A stretch of 53,393 bases of DNA from Tychonema sp. LEGE 07203 (GTDB lineage Bacteria > Cyanobacteriota > Cyanobacteriia > Cyanobacteriales > Microcoleaceae): positions 1 through 53,393 of the forward strand of contig NZ_JADEXD010000018.1 in the NCBI RefSeq assembly GCF_015207285.1, written 5' to 3'. The notes below the pieces were generated by a model. It was not told the DNA's origin. It saw only the letters and a program-made list of their open reading frames with translations, and searched no databases. This document shows, piece by piece, positions 19,176 to 28,539 of the stretch (positions are counted from its first letter, which is position 1; the number at the start of each line of letters is the position of its first letter). The translations under genes and the position numbers were made by a program.

Positions 19176-21431
19176 TTATGCCAGAGACTTTGGTTTGAAT
19201 TTTCGCAAGCGCAAAGCATTAGTAAGTACGGAAACTGAACTAAAAGCCATTGCTGCACCGGCGATAATTGGACTTAGCAGCCAGCCTAAAATCGGGTACA
19301 GAACGCCCGCTGCGATCGGAATTCCAGCGATGTTGTAAATAAAGGCAAAAAACAGATTTTCGCGGATGTTCCGCATGGTGGCGCGCGAAAGTTGAATTGC
19401 TGTAACTATGCCTTGCAAGTCTCCAGAAATTAGGGTAATATCGCTGGCTGCGATCGCCACATCTGTGCCGGTACCGATCGCAATTCCCACATCAGAAGCG
19501 GCCAAAGCCGGTGCATCGTTGATTCCGTCTCCCACCATCGCGACAATTTTTCCTTCCCCTTGCAGGGCTTTGATTTTAGCTGCTTTTTGGTCTGGTCTAA
19601 CTTCCGCAAAAACGCGAGTAATACCAACGGATCGGGCGATCGACTCCGCAGTCGATCGGTTGTCCCCAGTCAGCATCGCCACCTCCAAACCGAGTTTTTG
19701 CAGCGCTTTCACCGCCTGCGCTGACGACGGTTTGAGGGCATCAGCAATGCCCATAATTGCCTCAATTTTGCCCTCGGATGCCATCCAAACCACCGTTTTG
19801 CTATCACCTTCCAAAGCTTTCGCGCGCAGTTCCAGATATTCAGTATCGCAGCCCATTTCCTGCATCCACCTCAGCGTTCCCAGGGCGATCGGCTTTTCGC
19901 CGACAACCCCTCGCACACCGCTACCCGCGACGGCTTCAAAATCCTTAACATCCGTCAAATTCACCTCTTGAGATTGAGCGTATCTAACAACAGCTTCCCC
20001 CACAGGATGCTCCGAATTTTGTTCTACAGATGCCGCCAATTGCAGCAATTTTAATTCATTGCTATTCTCTGTTCCTTTAATTGTGACAAAATCAGTCACC
20101 GTCGGCTTACCCTCAGTAAGAGTTCCAGTTTTATCTAACACAATGACTTGAATTTTATGAGCCAACTCTAAACTTTCTGCTCCTTTAATTAAAATCCCAT
20201 TTTCTGCACCTTTACCAGTGCCGACCATCACAGCAGTCGGAGTCGCCAAACCCAAAGCACAAGGACAAGCAATAATCAGCACCTCCACCATTGTAATCGT
20301 TGCCAAAGTAAAGTTTCCCGTCGCATTAAACCAGACTACAAAAGTAGCTAAAGCGACCGCAATTACTGCCGGAACAAACCAACCAGTCACCTCGTCTGCC
20401 AACTTTTGAATGGGTGCTTTTGACCCCTGGGCATCCTGCACCATCTTGACAATTTGAGCTAAAAAGGTATCCTTGCCAATCTTAGTAGTACGAAACTTAA
20501 AGCTGCCCGTTTTGTTAATTGTCGAGCCGATAACTTCGTCACCAACCTGCTTTTTAACGGGCAAACTTTCCCCCGTAACCATTGCTTCGTCTACGGTTGA
20601 AGCACCTTCAATCACCTCTCCGTCTACGGGAATTTGTTCGCCGGGCCGCACCTGCACGATGTCGCCAATTTCCACTTGGGCGATCGGCACTTCCAACTCT
20701 TGCCCGTTGCGAACAATCCGAGCCGTTTTTGCTTGCAAACCCATGAGTTTGCGAATAGCTTCCGAAGTCTCTCCCTTCGCCCGATTTTCTAGGGTTTTAC
20801 CCAGCAAAATTAGGGCAATAACAATCGCTGCAACTTCATAATAAACGCTCGGTATCAAACCCTTGGCTATGAAAAAACCGGGAAAGAATGTCACAAATAC
20901 AGAATAAAAGTAAGCAGAACTTGTACCTAAAGCAATCAAAGTATCCATAGTCGCCAGTCGGCGTTTCAAGGCTTTCCAAGCTCCCGTATAAAATGAGTTG
21001 GCGCACCAAAATTGTACTGGTGCTGTCAGGACTAATTGCAGCCAAAAATTGTGCAGCCAGCCAGGAATAAATGGCAAATGCAAGCCCGTCATGGCGGGAA
21101 TCGAACCCACAAATAATATGATGCTAATAGTCCCTGCTACGTATAGTTTGCGCTGCAACAATTGAGATTCAGCTTGGCGATTTTTTCGCTCGCTGTCATC
21201 CTCCTCCGCAGCCATTTCTGGAAGTGGCAAAGCTTCATATCCCGCTGCATCAACAGCTTCTTGAATTGTGGTAACACTGGTTTGCTGAGAGTCGTATTGA
21301 ATGCTTGCTTGTTCCATGCCAAAATTGACATGACACTCAATTACGCCGGGAACAGACTGAATTGCTTGTTCGATAGAGGAAGCACAAGAAGCACAACTCA
21401 TGCCCCGCAATTTAAGTGTGAGATTGTCCAT
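19176..21431 (-). CDS. copA: Cu+-exporting P1B-type ATPase
   Basis: ATP-driven copper transport across the cytoplasmic or thylakoid membrane (CopA/PacS/CtaA group), 751 residues. One N-terminal heavy-metal domain with MSCASC (C13, C16), eight hydrophobic spans, the TGES actuator, the transmembrane CPC (389-391), phosphorylation Asp433 in DKTGTLT, the HP motif (EHPVGEA) and [13 protein letters not shown] with the soft-metal N-terminal site indicates Cu+/Ag+. ATG 21431 follows GGAG. The cupredoxin gene follows at 19 bp. Box A lies 268-285 bp upstream, reading toward this gene. Whether it works at the plasma or the thylakoid membrane cannot be told. In cyanobacterial papers the name CopA is also used for the RND pump. 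Confidence 0.95.
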   Translation of the reverse strand: MDNLTLKLRGMSCASCASSIEQAIQSVPGVIECHVNFGMEQASIQYDSQQTSVTTIQEAVDAAGYEALPLPEMAAEEDDSERKNRQAESQLLQRKLYVAGTISIILFVGSIPAMTGLHLPFIPGWLHNFWLQLVLTAPVQFWCANSFYTGAWKALKRRLATMDTLIALGTSSAYFYSVFVTFFPGFFIAKGLIPSVYYEVAAIVIALILLGKTLENRAKGETSEAIRKLMGLQAKTARIVRNGQELEVPIAQVEIGDIVQVRPGEQIPVDGEVIEGASTVDEAMVTGESLPVKKQVGDEVIGSTINKTGSFKFRTTKIGKDTFLAQIVKMVQDAQGSKAPIQKLADEVTGWFVPAVIAVALATFVVWFNATGNFTLATITMVEVLIIACPCALGLATPTAVMVGTGKGAENGILIKGAESLELAHKIQVIVLDKTGTLTEGKPTVTDFVTIKGTENSNELKLLQLAASVEQNSEHPVGEAVVRYAQSQEVNLTDVKDFEAVAGSGVRGVVGEKPIALGTLRWMQEMGCDTEYLELRAKALEGDSKTVVWMASEGKIEAIMGIADALKPSSAQAVKALQKLGLEVAMLTGDNRSTAESIARSVGITRVFAEVRPDQKAAKIKALQGEGKIVAMVGDGINDAPALAASDVGIAIGTGTDVAIAASDITLISGDLQGIVTAIQLSRATMRNIRENLFFAFIYNIAGIPIAAGVLYPILGWLLSPIIAGAAMAFSSVSVLTNALRLRKFKPKSLA

Positions 21432-21698
21432 AGGGGTTACTCCTAAACTAAATAAGAGCGCAGGTTGTCAAGGTAAGCTGTCGCGCATTTAAATTACATA
21501 TTCAGGGCGGGCTCTCCTGCCCAACCCCTACTCCCCACGCATTGTTTTATTATTTTTTGACATAGAGTTTAAATGCCGCAACAGCTTATTTAGTAATTTG
21601 CCTAACCGAATTGACCAATTACATAGGAGAATTGCTCTCTCAATGAGTGGTGCGGTGGCTGGACGCTACATTTGTAATATTCAGCATTTCACCCTAAG

Positions 21699-21716
21699 AT
21701 GAAATTAGGATGAAAT
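21699..21716 (-). promoter_or_regulatory. Box A, copy 1 (upstream of the copper ATPase)
   Basis: On the minus strand it reads ATTTCATCCTAATTTCAT: two ATTTCAT halves at an 11-bp period, as expected for an OmpR/PhoB-family regulator. It points toward copA. It lies in a 329-bp region that otherwise holds a GGGCTCTCCTGCCC repeat fragment. Confidence 0.7.
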
Positions 21717-21760
21717 TGCTGTATTCCTAAAGTTAGAAACCGCTGGCGTTGGCCTTAACA

Positions 21761-21955
21761 TTAACCGACAGGATAGCCAGCAGAGGCGATCGCATTTCTA
21801 ACCTCACTTTCCGATTTAGCGGTTTGAACCGTGACCAATTTTGTCTTGAGATCCACCTCAACAGTGGCATCTGAATCCACTGTTTGGACTGCTTTTGTGA
21901 TTGTAGTCGCACAAGCAGAACAAGCCATCTTGGGAACTTTTAATTGTAGAGTCAT
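21761..21955 (-). CDS. Atx1-like copper chaperone (heavy-metal-associated domain)
   Basis: A 64-residue soluble HMA domain with ferredoxin-like fold. PKMACSACATT supplies M10, C12 and C15, the MXCXXC copper site. Chaperones of this type pass Cu+ to P1B ATPases such as the neighbouring copA. A longer frame opens at 22072, but ATG 21955 with GAGG upstream gives the compact family length. It is transcribed in the same direction as copA, 329 bp ahead, and divergent from copM, sharing with it the intergenic region that holds Box A copy 2. Confidence 0.9.
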   Translation of the reverse strand: MTLQLKVPKMACSACATTITKAVQTVDSDATVEVDLKTKLVTVQTAKSESEVRNAIASAGYPVG

Positions 21956-22129
21956 AATTTGAACCTCAGCAGAAACTACTCTGCTCAATAAATGAATTAA
22001 CTTCATTGTAAACTCTCCAGTTAACGGGAGGGTCAAGGGTAATTCTGAACTAAATCTTAAATTTAACCACAATTCATGTTTAATTTCACCTAACGCAAAG
22101 TAATAATTATTTACAAATTTGCATCAAAA

Positions 22130-22147
22130 ATTTCATCCTAATTTCAT
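22130..22147 (+). promoter_or_regulatory. Box A, copy 2 (upstream of copM)
   Basis: ATTTCATCCTAATTTCAT, 11-bp period, 55 bp before the copM ATG and pointing toward it, in the divergent region shared with the copper chaperone. Confidence 0.75.
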
Positions 22148-22201
22148 TTATATGTGAAAACATCAAGATAAGTGGTAGTTTTAAGGATCTAACTAAAGTC
22201 T

Positions 22202-22909
22202 ATGAAATCAATCTCATTAAAAACAGGCTTTGCAGCGCTGACATTAACCGCCACAACCGCCCTCACCAGCGGCGTGCTAGTAGCTTGTTCCAAAGCTCCT
22301 TCCAGCGAAACCCAAGCCCCAACTATTACGGCAGCAACCCCTGCTAGCAGCCAGCAAAACGTGGCACAAAACCACAACATGAGCGGCATGGATCACAGTA
22401 TGTCAATGGATTTAGGCCCGGCTGATGCCGACTACGATTTGCGATTTATTGATGGCATGAAAATACACCATCAAGGTGCTGTAAACATGGCTAAAGAGGT
22501 GCTGGAAAAATCCAAACGTCCTGAAATGAAAAAACTTGCTACTAATATAATCGCCGCTCAAGACCGCGAAATCAATCAAATGAAAGAGTGGCGAACAAAT
22601 TGGTATCCCAAAGCCAGCAGTACGCCAATGGCTTATCACGCTCAAATGGGTAACATGATGGCAATGACTCCCGAACAGATGCAAAGCATGATGATGAGCA
22701 TGGATTTAGGTGCTGCTGACGACCAATTTGATTTGCGGTTTCTGAATGCCATGATTCCCCACCACGAAGGAGCTTTGGTGATGGCCGAAGATGCTTTCAA
22801 AAAGTCAAAACGCCCGGAAATGAAGAAATTATCCCAAGAAATTATTACTTCCCAAAAGCAAGAAATTGAGCAAATGAAAGAGTGGCGCAAAGCCTGGTAC
22901 AAACAGTAA
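22202..22909 (+). CDS. copM: CopM-like periplasmic copper-binding lipoprotein (two DUF305)
   Basis: A 235-residue exported protein. The signal peptide ends LVACS, a lipobox-like site. Two DUF305 repeats (about 71-139 and 165-235) follow; each has a DLRF...M..HH.GA..MA core and ends QMKEWR..WY. Met/His-rich spacers (NHNMSGMDHSMSM; MGNMMAMTPEQMQSMMMSM) are suited to Cu+ binding. CopM in Synechocystis is the DUF305 protein of copMRS and binds periplasmic copper; that role is transferred here by family and by neighbours (chaperone, ATPase, CopB/RND). AAGGA precedes the ATG. Box A copy 2 lies upstream. Confidence 0.9.
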   Translation: MKSISLKTGFAALTLTATTALTSGVLVACSKAPSSETQAPTITAATPASSQQNVAQNHNMSGMDHSMSMDLGPADADYDLRFIDGMKIHHQGAVNMAKEVLEKSKRPEMKKLATNIIAAQDREINQMKEWRTNWYPKASSTPMAYHAQMGNMMAMTPEQMQSMMMSMDLGAADDQFDLRFLNAMIPHHEGALVMAEDAFKKSKRPEMKKLSQEIITSQKQEIEQMKEWRKAWYKQ

Positions 22910-22940
22910 TAACTGGTTGGATTAATTAATCGCAAAATCT

Positions 22941-23208
22941 GTAGGGGCGGGTTCACAAACAATACCTGCTAAGAATCGACAACCTCAAAAACCCGCCCCC
23001 ACCCAACAATAAATCACTTACGCACAGGTGGTCAGAAACCGGGTTTTTTTACAAATATCCTTCCTTGTACCCTACAGATTAAATAAAAAACCCGGTTTCT
23101 TTGGTCTTGATGCTTCCAGGACTGATGTTATCTGTGGTGTGGGGGCGGGTTTATAAAGATTATTTTTGGGAATTACATATTGTTAGTGAACCCGCCCCTA
23201 CAGAAACA
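22941..23208. repeat. Cluster of three dispersed palindromes between copM and copB
   Basis: Element 1 (22941-23000) has GGGGCGGGTT...AACCCGCCCC arms. Element 2 (23032-23101) has AGAAACCGGGTTTTTT...AAAAAACCCGGTTTCT arms. Element 3 (23139-23202) has GGGGCGGGTTT...GAACCCGCCCC arms. All are non-coding; elements 1 and 3 are the same family. They separate copM from copB, so a joint transcript is unlikely. Confidence 0.85.
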
Positions 23209-23223
23209 ATGTTTATTTAACCT

Positions 23224-23241
23224 ATTTCATCCTGATTTCAC
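23224..23241 (+). promoter_or_regulatory. Box A, copy 3 (upstream of copB)
   Basis: ATTTCATCCTGATTTCAC, with one mismatch at the last base of the second half, 50 bp before the copB ATG and pointing toward it. Confidence 0.75.
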
Positions 23242-23290
23242 ATTTATCTGCAAAACTAAAATGTGAGTTCAGATTCGCCCCTACTCAACC

Positions 23291-25198
23291 ATGCCCCCAA
23301 TAAAGCTCTGCCGAATTTCTGGGTTAATTATCAGCCTTGCATTCTTCACATCTCCCGCCGCTGTTTTCGCCCACGCGGGACACGGAGATGAATTTCACCA
23401 AAGCGGCGAAACAACTCAAATTCCGGCTGCTATTTCTGTCGATGCTGAAACCTCGAAGCGGATTGGAATCAAAGTTGAGCCTGTGAAAGCTCAGCGGTTG
23501 TCTGTTGGGATTAAAACTACCGGACAAATTGAAACTTTGCCCAACCAAAAAGTAGAAATTCGGGCTCCCGTTAGTGGCACTGTGGTTGAGTTGCTCGTCA
23601 AACCGGGGGACAAAGTATCAAAAGGTCAACCTGTTGTTGTTTTATCTAGTTCGGAATTAGGGCAATTGCGGGTTGAATCTATGTCGAAACGAGCGGAAGC
23701 TGAAGGCGATTTGCAGCAGGCAAAAGCCGATTTAAAATTAGCTCTAGAAAATTACGATCGCCAAATTCAAATATCCTCAGCAGAAATCGCCCAAGCCAAA
23801 ACTCAACTGACAGCAGCAACTCAGCAGTACCAGGGAGAGCAAGAATTAGTAAACAAGCGTTCGGTTGTGAAAGTTGCTAAAGAAAACTATCAGCGTCAAG
23901 TTGAAATAGCGCAAGCGGAAATAGCGCAAGCGGAAACAGAATTAACTGTTGCGAAAGAACAGTTCGAACGCGACAAAGAATTAGTGGCCGCAGGGGCGAT
24001 CGCGCGGCGGACAATGCTGGAGTCGCAAGCGCACTTCGCCCAAGCCAAAGCGGCTGTTGCGAAGGCAAAAAGCCGCCCAGAAGTTATCAAAGCGGAAACC
24101 GAAATCAAACAAGCGGAAGTAGACCTGCCAATGCGGGAATTGCGCGATTCTCAAGGCAGAGTAGCAGAAGCAAAAGCTCAACTTACCAAGGTTTTGAGTC
24201 GCCGAGAAGTGTTGGAAGCCGAGAACCAAGTCAAACGCGCCAAAACTGCCCTGGAAGTCGCTCAGTCGCGGATTCGCTTGGCTGATGCAGCTTATCAAGC
24301 GCGCCTCCAACAACTGGGAATTACCGCCAACGATCGAGGGCTTGTTACCGTTGTCGCTCCGATTTCTGGCACGGTAGCCGATCGCGAAATCACCCCAGGC
24401 GAATCAGTCAACTCGGCTGAAAAACCGCTGATGAGCATATTAAACGACAGCAGGGTTTTTGCCACAGCAAATATTTACGAAAAAGATTTAAATCAGATAA
24501 AAATTGGTCAGGTAGTCAGGGTTAAAATTACAAGTTTGCCCGATCGCACTTTTACGGGAAAAGTTAGCTTCATCGGATCGGTTGTAGGAGAGGAAACGCG
24601 GGTAGTTCCAGTGAAAGCCGAACTAAACAACACTGAAGGAGAGTTAAAGCCGGGGATGTTTGCAGAGTTGGACATCTTAACCGACAAAACAGCAACAGAT
24701 GTTTTGGCAATTCCGGCTGCAGCTTTAGTTGAAGCAAAGGGCAAAAAAATGGTTTACATTCAAAACGGCAATGCTTTTCAGTCAGTTGAAGTTGAAGTCG
24801 GTCAAATTTCTGGGGATTTAGTAGAAATTAAGAGCGGTTTGTTTGAGGGAGATTTGATAGTAACGCAGCGCGCACCTCAACTTTACGCACAATCTTTGCG
24901 GGGCGGCAGTAAGCCATCACAAACCGAGGAAAAGACAGAGGCAACTCCCAAAGCAACAGAGGTTAATTTGAATAATTTACCCGTGCCGTTGTGGGCGGGA
25001 GTTGGGGGAGGAATTGCGATCGCATCCCTAACTTTTGCCGCCGGAGTATTTTGGGGAAATCGGCGCAAATTCCCAGCACTAGCAGATGCTGCAAATAATA
25101 GTTTTTCCATCTCTCAACCAGCCATTGACGATGAATTGCTACACAATGACAACCATCACGTTAAAACTGAAGAGTCAGAAATTAAGATTTTGAAGTAA
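23291..25198 (+). CDS. copB: CopB/CusB-like membrane-fusion adaptor
   Basis: HlyD-family periplasmic adaptor of a heavy-metal RND efflux pump, 635 residues. Signal peptide ending VFA, then HAGHGDEFH, a likely metal-binding start. Biotinyl-lipoyl half domains are at ~85-115 (APVSGTVVELLVKPGD) and ~350-380 (VAPISGTVADREITPGE), separated by a very long coiled-coil hairpin (~120-340) rich in EIAQAE-like repeats. Beta-barrel domains follow. Unlike CusB it has a C-terminal membrane span (about residues 563-585) and a ~50-residue tail with NDNHH. The RND gene follows after 62 bp, so this is an operon. No outer-membrane channel gene is present; a shared TolC-like channel is likely. The long hairpin would suit such a partner. 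Confidence 0.9.
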   Translation: MPPIKLCRISGLIISLAFFTSPAAVFAHAGHGDEFHQSGETTQIPAAISVDAETSKRIGIKVEPVKAQRLSVGIKTTGQIETLPNQKVEIRAPVSGTVVELLVKPGDKVSKGQPVVVLSSSELGQLRVESMSKRAEAEGDLQQAKADLKLALENYDRQIQISSAEIAQAKTQLTAATQQYQGEQELVNKRSVVKVAKENYQRQVEIAQAEIAQAETELTVAKEQFERDKELVAAGAIARRTMLESQAHFAQAKAAVAKAKSRPEVIKAETEIKQAEVDLPMRELRDSQGRVAEAKAQLTKVLSRREVLEAENQVKRAKTALEVAQSRIRLADAAYQARLQQLGITANDRGLVTVVAPISGTVADREITPGESVNSAEKPLMSILNDSRVFATANIYEKDLNQIKIGQVVRVKITSLPDRTFTGKVSFIGSVVGEETRVVPVKAELNNTEGELKPGMFAELDILTDKTATDVLAIPAAALVEAKGKKMVYIQNGNAFQSVEVEVGQISGDLVEIKSGLFEGDLIVTQRAPQLYAQSLRGGSKPSQTEEKTEATPKATEVNLNNLPVPLWAGVGGGIAIASLTFAAGVFWGNRRKFPALADAANNSFSISQPAIDDELLHNDNHHVKTEESEIKILK

Positions 25199-25260
25199 AT
25201 AATTGCTTCTTAATTTAATTGAGGCAAAATTTTTAAAATCCTAAATTAATTGTCTAAAAA

Positions 25261-28200
25261 ATGCTTAATTCAATCCTCAGATGGTCGATCGCTCAACGTT
25301 GGCTTGTTGTAATCGGTGCAATTCTAGTCACTTTTTTGGGTAGTTATAATTTAACTAAAATGCCCCTTGATGTTTTTCCTAATTTTGCCCCGCCTCAAGT
25401 AGAAATTCAAACCGAAGCCCCTGGATTAGCCCCTGAAGAAGTAGAGTCTTTAATTACTTTACCAATTGAGAGCGCAGTCAATGGAACTCCGGGGGTAGAA
25501 ACTGTGCGCTCCTCTTCGGCGGTAGGTATTTCAGTTGTCAAAGTAATTTTCAAAGCCGATACAAATATTTATCAAGCGAGACAATTCGTTGCTGAACGTT
25601 TACAGCAAACGCGATCGAAGTTGCCTCAAGGTATTGAAGAACCGCAAATATCTCCTATTTCTTCTCCAATAGGCACAATTTTAATGTATGCCTTTACCAT
25701 AAAAGCCGAAGAAAATCAGCCCACAACTGATTTAATGGAAGTGCGAAGATTAGTCGATCGAAATGTTACCAACCGATTGCTGGCTGTACAGGGAATATCA
25801 CAGGTGATTGCCTATGGAGGCGATGTCAGAGAGTATCAGGTTTTAGTAGATACAGTCAAATTAACTGCATTAAATATCTCTTTAGAAGAGGTGATAAAAG
25901 CAGCAGAACAATCAAATACTAATGCCTCTGGGGGATTTTTGATTACACCCGATCGCGAAGAAATTATTCGTGGTGTAGGTCGGATTGAAACCATTCAAGA
26001 ATTGGCAGAATCAGTAGTAATATCTAGAAATGGAAAACCCATCAAACTGCGCGATGTGGCAGAGGTAAAGTTAGGAGCCGCACTAGCTAGAGGAGATGGT
26101 AGTATCAACGGTCAAAGGGGAGTCATTTTACTGGTAAACAAGCAGCCTCAAATCGATACTCCAACTGTCACCAGAGCCGTTGAAAAAGCAATGGAGGAAG
26201 TGCAGGCAGGATTGCCGAAGGATGTGAAAGTAGAAGTGACTTTTCGCCAAGAAAGTTTTATTGATTCGGCAATCGAAAATGTGCTAAATTCCCTGCGAGA
26301 TGGCATCATAATTGTTTCAATAATCATGCTGATGTTTTTGATGAATTGGCGCACAACTGTCATCACTCTCAGCGCAATTCCCTTGTCCGTTTTAATCGGA
26401 ATGTTAATTTTATCATGGTTTGGAGAAGGCATAAATACTATGACTTTGGGCGGATTGGCAGTAGCGATTGGTTCAGTGGTGGATGACTCCATTGTGGACA
26501 TGGAAAACTGCTATCGGGGATTGCGAAAAAATCAAATAGATGGTAAACCTAAAGACGATTTTGAAATTGTTTACAGCACTTCGGTAGAGGTTCGCACCAG
26601 TGTAATTTTCTCTACAGTAATCATTGCGATTGTATTTGCGCCGATTTTCTCTTTGACAGGAATAGAAGGACGGATATTTACCCCAATGGGAGTGGCTTAC
26701 TTAGTTTCTATTGTGGCCTCTACTTTTGTGGCAATGACTCTTTCCCCTGCTCTTTGCGCTATCTTATTAGCAAATCGTCAATTGCCATCGGATGATACTT
26801 GGGTTTCGGCATTAAGCCAACGGCTTTATCGTCCAGTTTTGAATATGGCAATTAATCGTCCTAAATTAATTTTGTTGCCCGCGATAGCTGCTTTTATTGC
26901 TTCATTAATTGTGCTTCCCTCACTAGGAAGAGTGTTTTTACCAGAATTTCAAGAGCGGTCTTTAGTTAATACAATGTTACTTTATCCTGGGAGTTCTCTG
27001 TCTGCTACTAATGATATGGGACTTTCAATGCAGAATGCTCTCAAAGATGACCCTCGATTTACTGCTGTACAATTGCGATCGGGACGTGCGCCCGGTGATG
27101 CTGATGCCGCCGGGGTAAATCTAGGACATTTGGATGTAGAACTCAGCGATATTGGTATTAAGAATCGAGAAGAAAGTATTGCTAAAATTAGAGAGGAATT
27201 TAATAAATTACCGGGTGTTGCTACTAGCGTGGGAGGCTTTATTTCCCATCGCATGGATGAAGTGCTTTCAGGAGTGAGAAGTGCGATTGCGGTGAAAATT
27301 TTCGGCCCAGATTTAACAGAATTAAGAGCGATTGGGAAGGAAGTGGAAACAGCTATGAGTCAGGTGAAAGGTATTGTTGATTTGCAGTTAGAACAACAAA
27401 TTCCTATTCGTCAGTTACAGATTAAATTCGATCGCGCTTTGGCGGCACGTTACGGACTTAGCATTGGAAGTATTACAGAAACTCTAGAGACTGCCTTGAA
27501 TGGAAAAGTTGTATCTCAAGTCCTTAAAGAACAGCAGTTATTCGATTTGTTGGTGTGGTTGAAACCGGAAAATCGCAGTAATATTGATACTATCCGCAAC
27601 TTATTAGTTGATACTCCTTCGGGACAGAAGATCCCACTAGCACAAGTCGCCAAAATTGAATACGGCACTGGCCCTAATACCATCAACCGTGAAAATGTTT
27701 CTCGTTTGTTGGTGGTGGCTGCGAATGTGTCAGGACGAGATTTACGTTCAGTTGTTAATGAAATTAAGACGAAAGTACAACAGCAGGTAATCTTGCCTTC
27801 AGGTTATTTTATTCAGTACGGCGGACAATTTGAATCGGAAGAACGGGCGACTCAAAATCTACTGATATTTGGTAGTTTAGGAATAGTAATTATTGCGGTG
27901 CTGATGTATTTTGCCGTTAAATCTTTTGCGAGTGTGATTATGATTGCGATCAACTTACCCCTGGCATTAGTAGGAGGTATTTTCTCGATTGCGATCGGTG
28001 GTGGCATTATTTCTGTAGCTTCGCTTGTGGGTTTTATCACTTTATTTGGAGTTGCGGTTCGTAACGGTTTGCTTTTGGTGGATAATTTCAATCAAAAATC
28101 AAGCAAGGGAATGCCTTTCAAGGAAATAATTAAAGAAGGTGCGATGGAAAGGTTGGTGGCAATTTTGATGACAGCTTTTACCTCGGCTTTAGGCATGGTT

Positions 28201-28359
28201 CCCTTGGTAGTTGGTACAGGCGCGGGCAAGGAAATTTTGCAACCTCTGGCGGTTGTGGTGTTGGGTGGATTGTTTACTTCTACGGCCTTAACGTTACTGG
28301 TGCTGCCAGCTTTGTATTCAATGTTTGGGAAGTTTTTATTTAGTAAAACGAGTTTATGA
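25261..28359 (+). CDS. Heavy-metal RND efflux pump (CusA/CzcA family)
   Basis: Proton-driven inner-membrane transporter of 1032 residues, 12 predicted spans and two large periplasmic loops. FPNFAPPQVEIQTEAPGL and the span-4 motif AIGSVVDDSIVDMEN, with paired Asp near residues 408-409 for proton relay, are family hallmarks. The context (CopM, copper ATPase, chaperone, Box A) argues for copper; in Synechocystis the equivalent pump gene is the A of copBAC. Around the positions of the CusA methionine triad I do not see a clearly conserved Met set, so substrate (Cu+, Ag+ or a divalent ion) should be treated as inferred. ATG 25261; no separate promoter is needed given the 62-bp gap from copB. Confidence 0.92.
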   Translation: MLNSILRWSIAQRWLVVIGAILVTFLGSYNLTKMPLDVFPNFAPPQVEIQTEAPGLAPEEVESLITLPIESAVNGTPGVETVRSSSAVGISVVKVIFKADTNIYQARQFVAERLQQTRSKLPQGIEEPQISPISSPIGTILMYAFTIKAEENQPTTDLMEVRRLVDRNVTNRLLAVQGISQVIAYGGDVREYQVLVDTVKLTALNISLEEVIKAAEQSNTNASGGFLITPDREEIIRGVGRIETIQELAESVVISRNGKPIKLRDVAEVKLGAALARGDGSINGQRGVILLVNKQPQIDTPTVTRAVEKAMEEVQAGLPKDVKVEVTFRQESFIDSAIENVLNSLRDGIIIVSIIMLMFLMNWRTTVITLSAIPLSVLIGMLILSWFGEGINTMTLGGLAVAIGSVVDDSIVDMENCYRGLRKNQIDGKPKDDFEIVYSTSVEVRTSVIFSTVIIAIVFAPIFSLTGIEGRIFTPMGVAYLVSIVASTFVAMTLSPALCAILLANRQLPSDDTWVSALSQRLYRPVLNMAINRPKLILLPAIAAFIASLIVLPSLGRVFLPEFQERSLVNTMLLYPGSSLSATNDMGLSMQNALKDDPRFTAVQLRSGRAPGDADAAGVNLGHLDVELSDIGIKNREESIAKIREEFNKLPGVATSVGGFISHRMDEVLSGVRSAIAVKIFGPDLTELRAIGKEVETAMSQVKGIVDLQLEQQIPIRQLQIKFDRALAARYGLSIGSITETLETALNGKVVSQVLKEQQLFDLLVWLKPENRSNIDTIRNLLVDTPSGQKIPLAQVAKIEYGTGPNTINRENVSRLLVVAANVSGRDLRSVVNEIKTKVQQQVILPSGYFIQYGGQFESEERATQNLLIFGSLGIVIIAVLMYFAVKSFASVIMIAINLPLALVGGIFSIAIGGGIISVASLVGFITLFGVAVRNGLLLVDNFNQKSSKGMPFKEIIKEGAMERLVAILMTAFTSALGMVPLVVGTGAGKEILQPLAVVVLGGLFTSTALTLLVLPALYSMFGKFLFSKTSL

Positions 28360-28456
28360 TTCGGCGGTTGAAACCGCGTCTACACAAACTTTCGTCGGCC
28401 CCAAGGCCGACTGGTTCATAAATTGGATGAGTAACCCGGATTTGAGTTCGTATCAT

Positions 28457-28486
28457 GTCCGATCGATCGCGGGTAATCGATCGGAC
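28457..28486. terminator. 11-bp perfect hairpin between convergent genes
   Basis: GTCCGATCGAT and ATCGATCGGAC form a perfect stem with an 8-base loop between the RND pump gene and the convergent htpG. There is no T run; it may be a bidirectional terminator. The flanks (28359-28440) contain a GGTTGAAACCGCG repeat fragment. Confidence 0.45.
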
Positions 28487-28539
28487 AGGATATCACCTCT
28501 AGCGAGCCCGGCACAGAATCAAACAGCCCTGGCGGTTAA

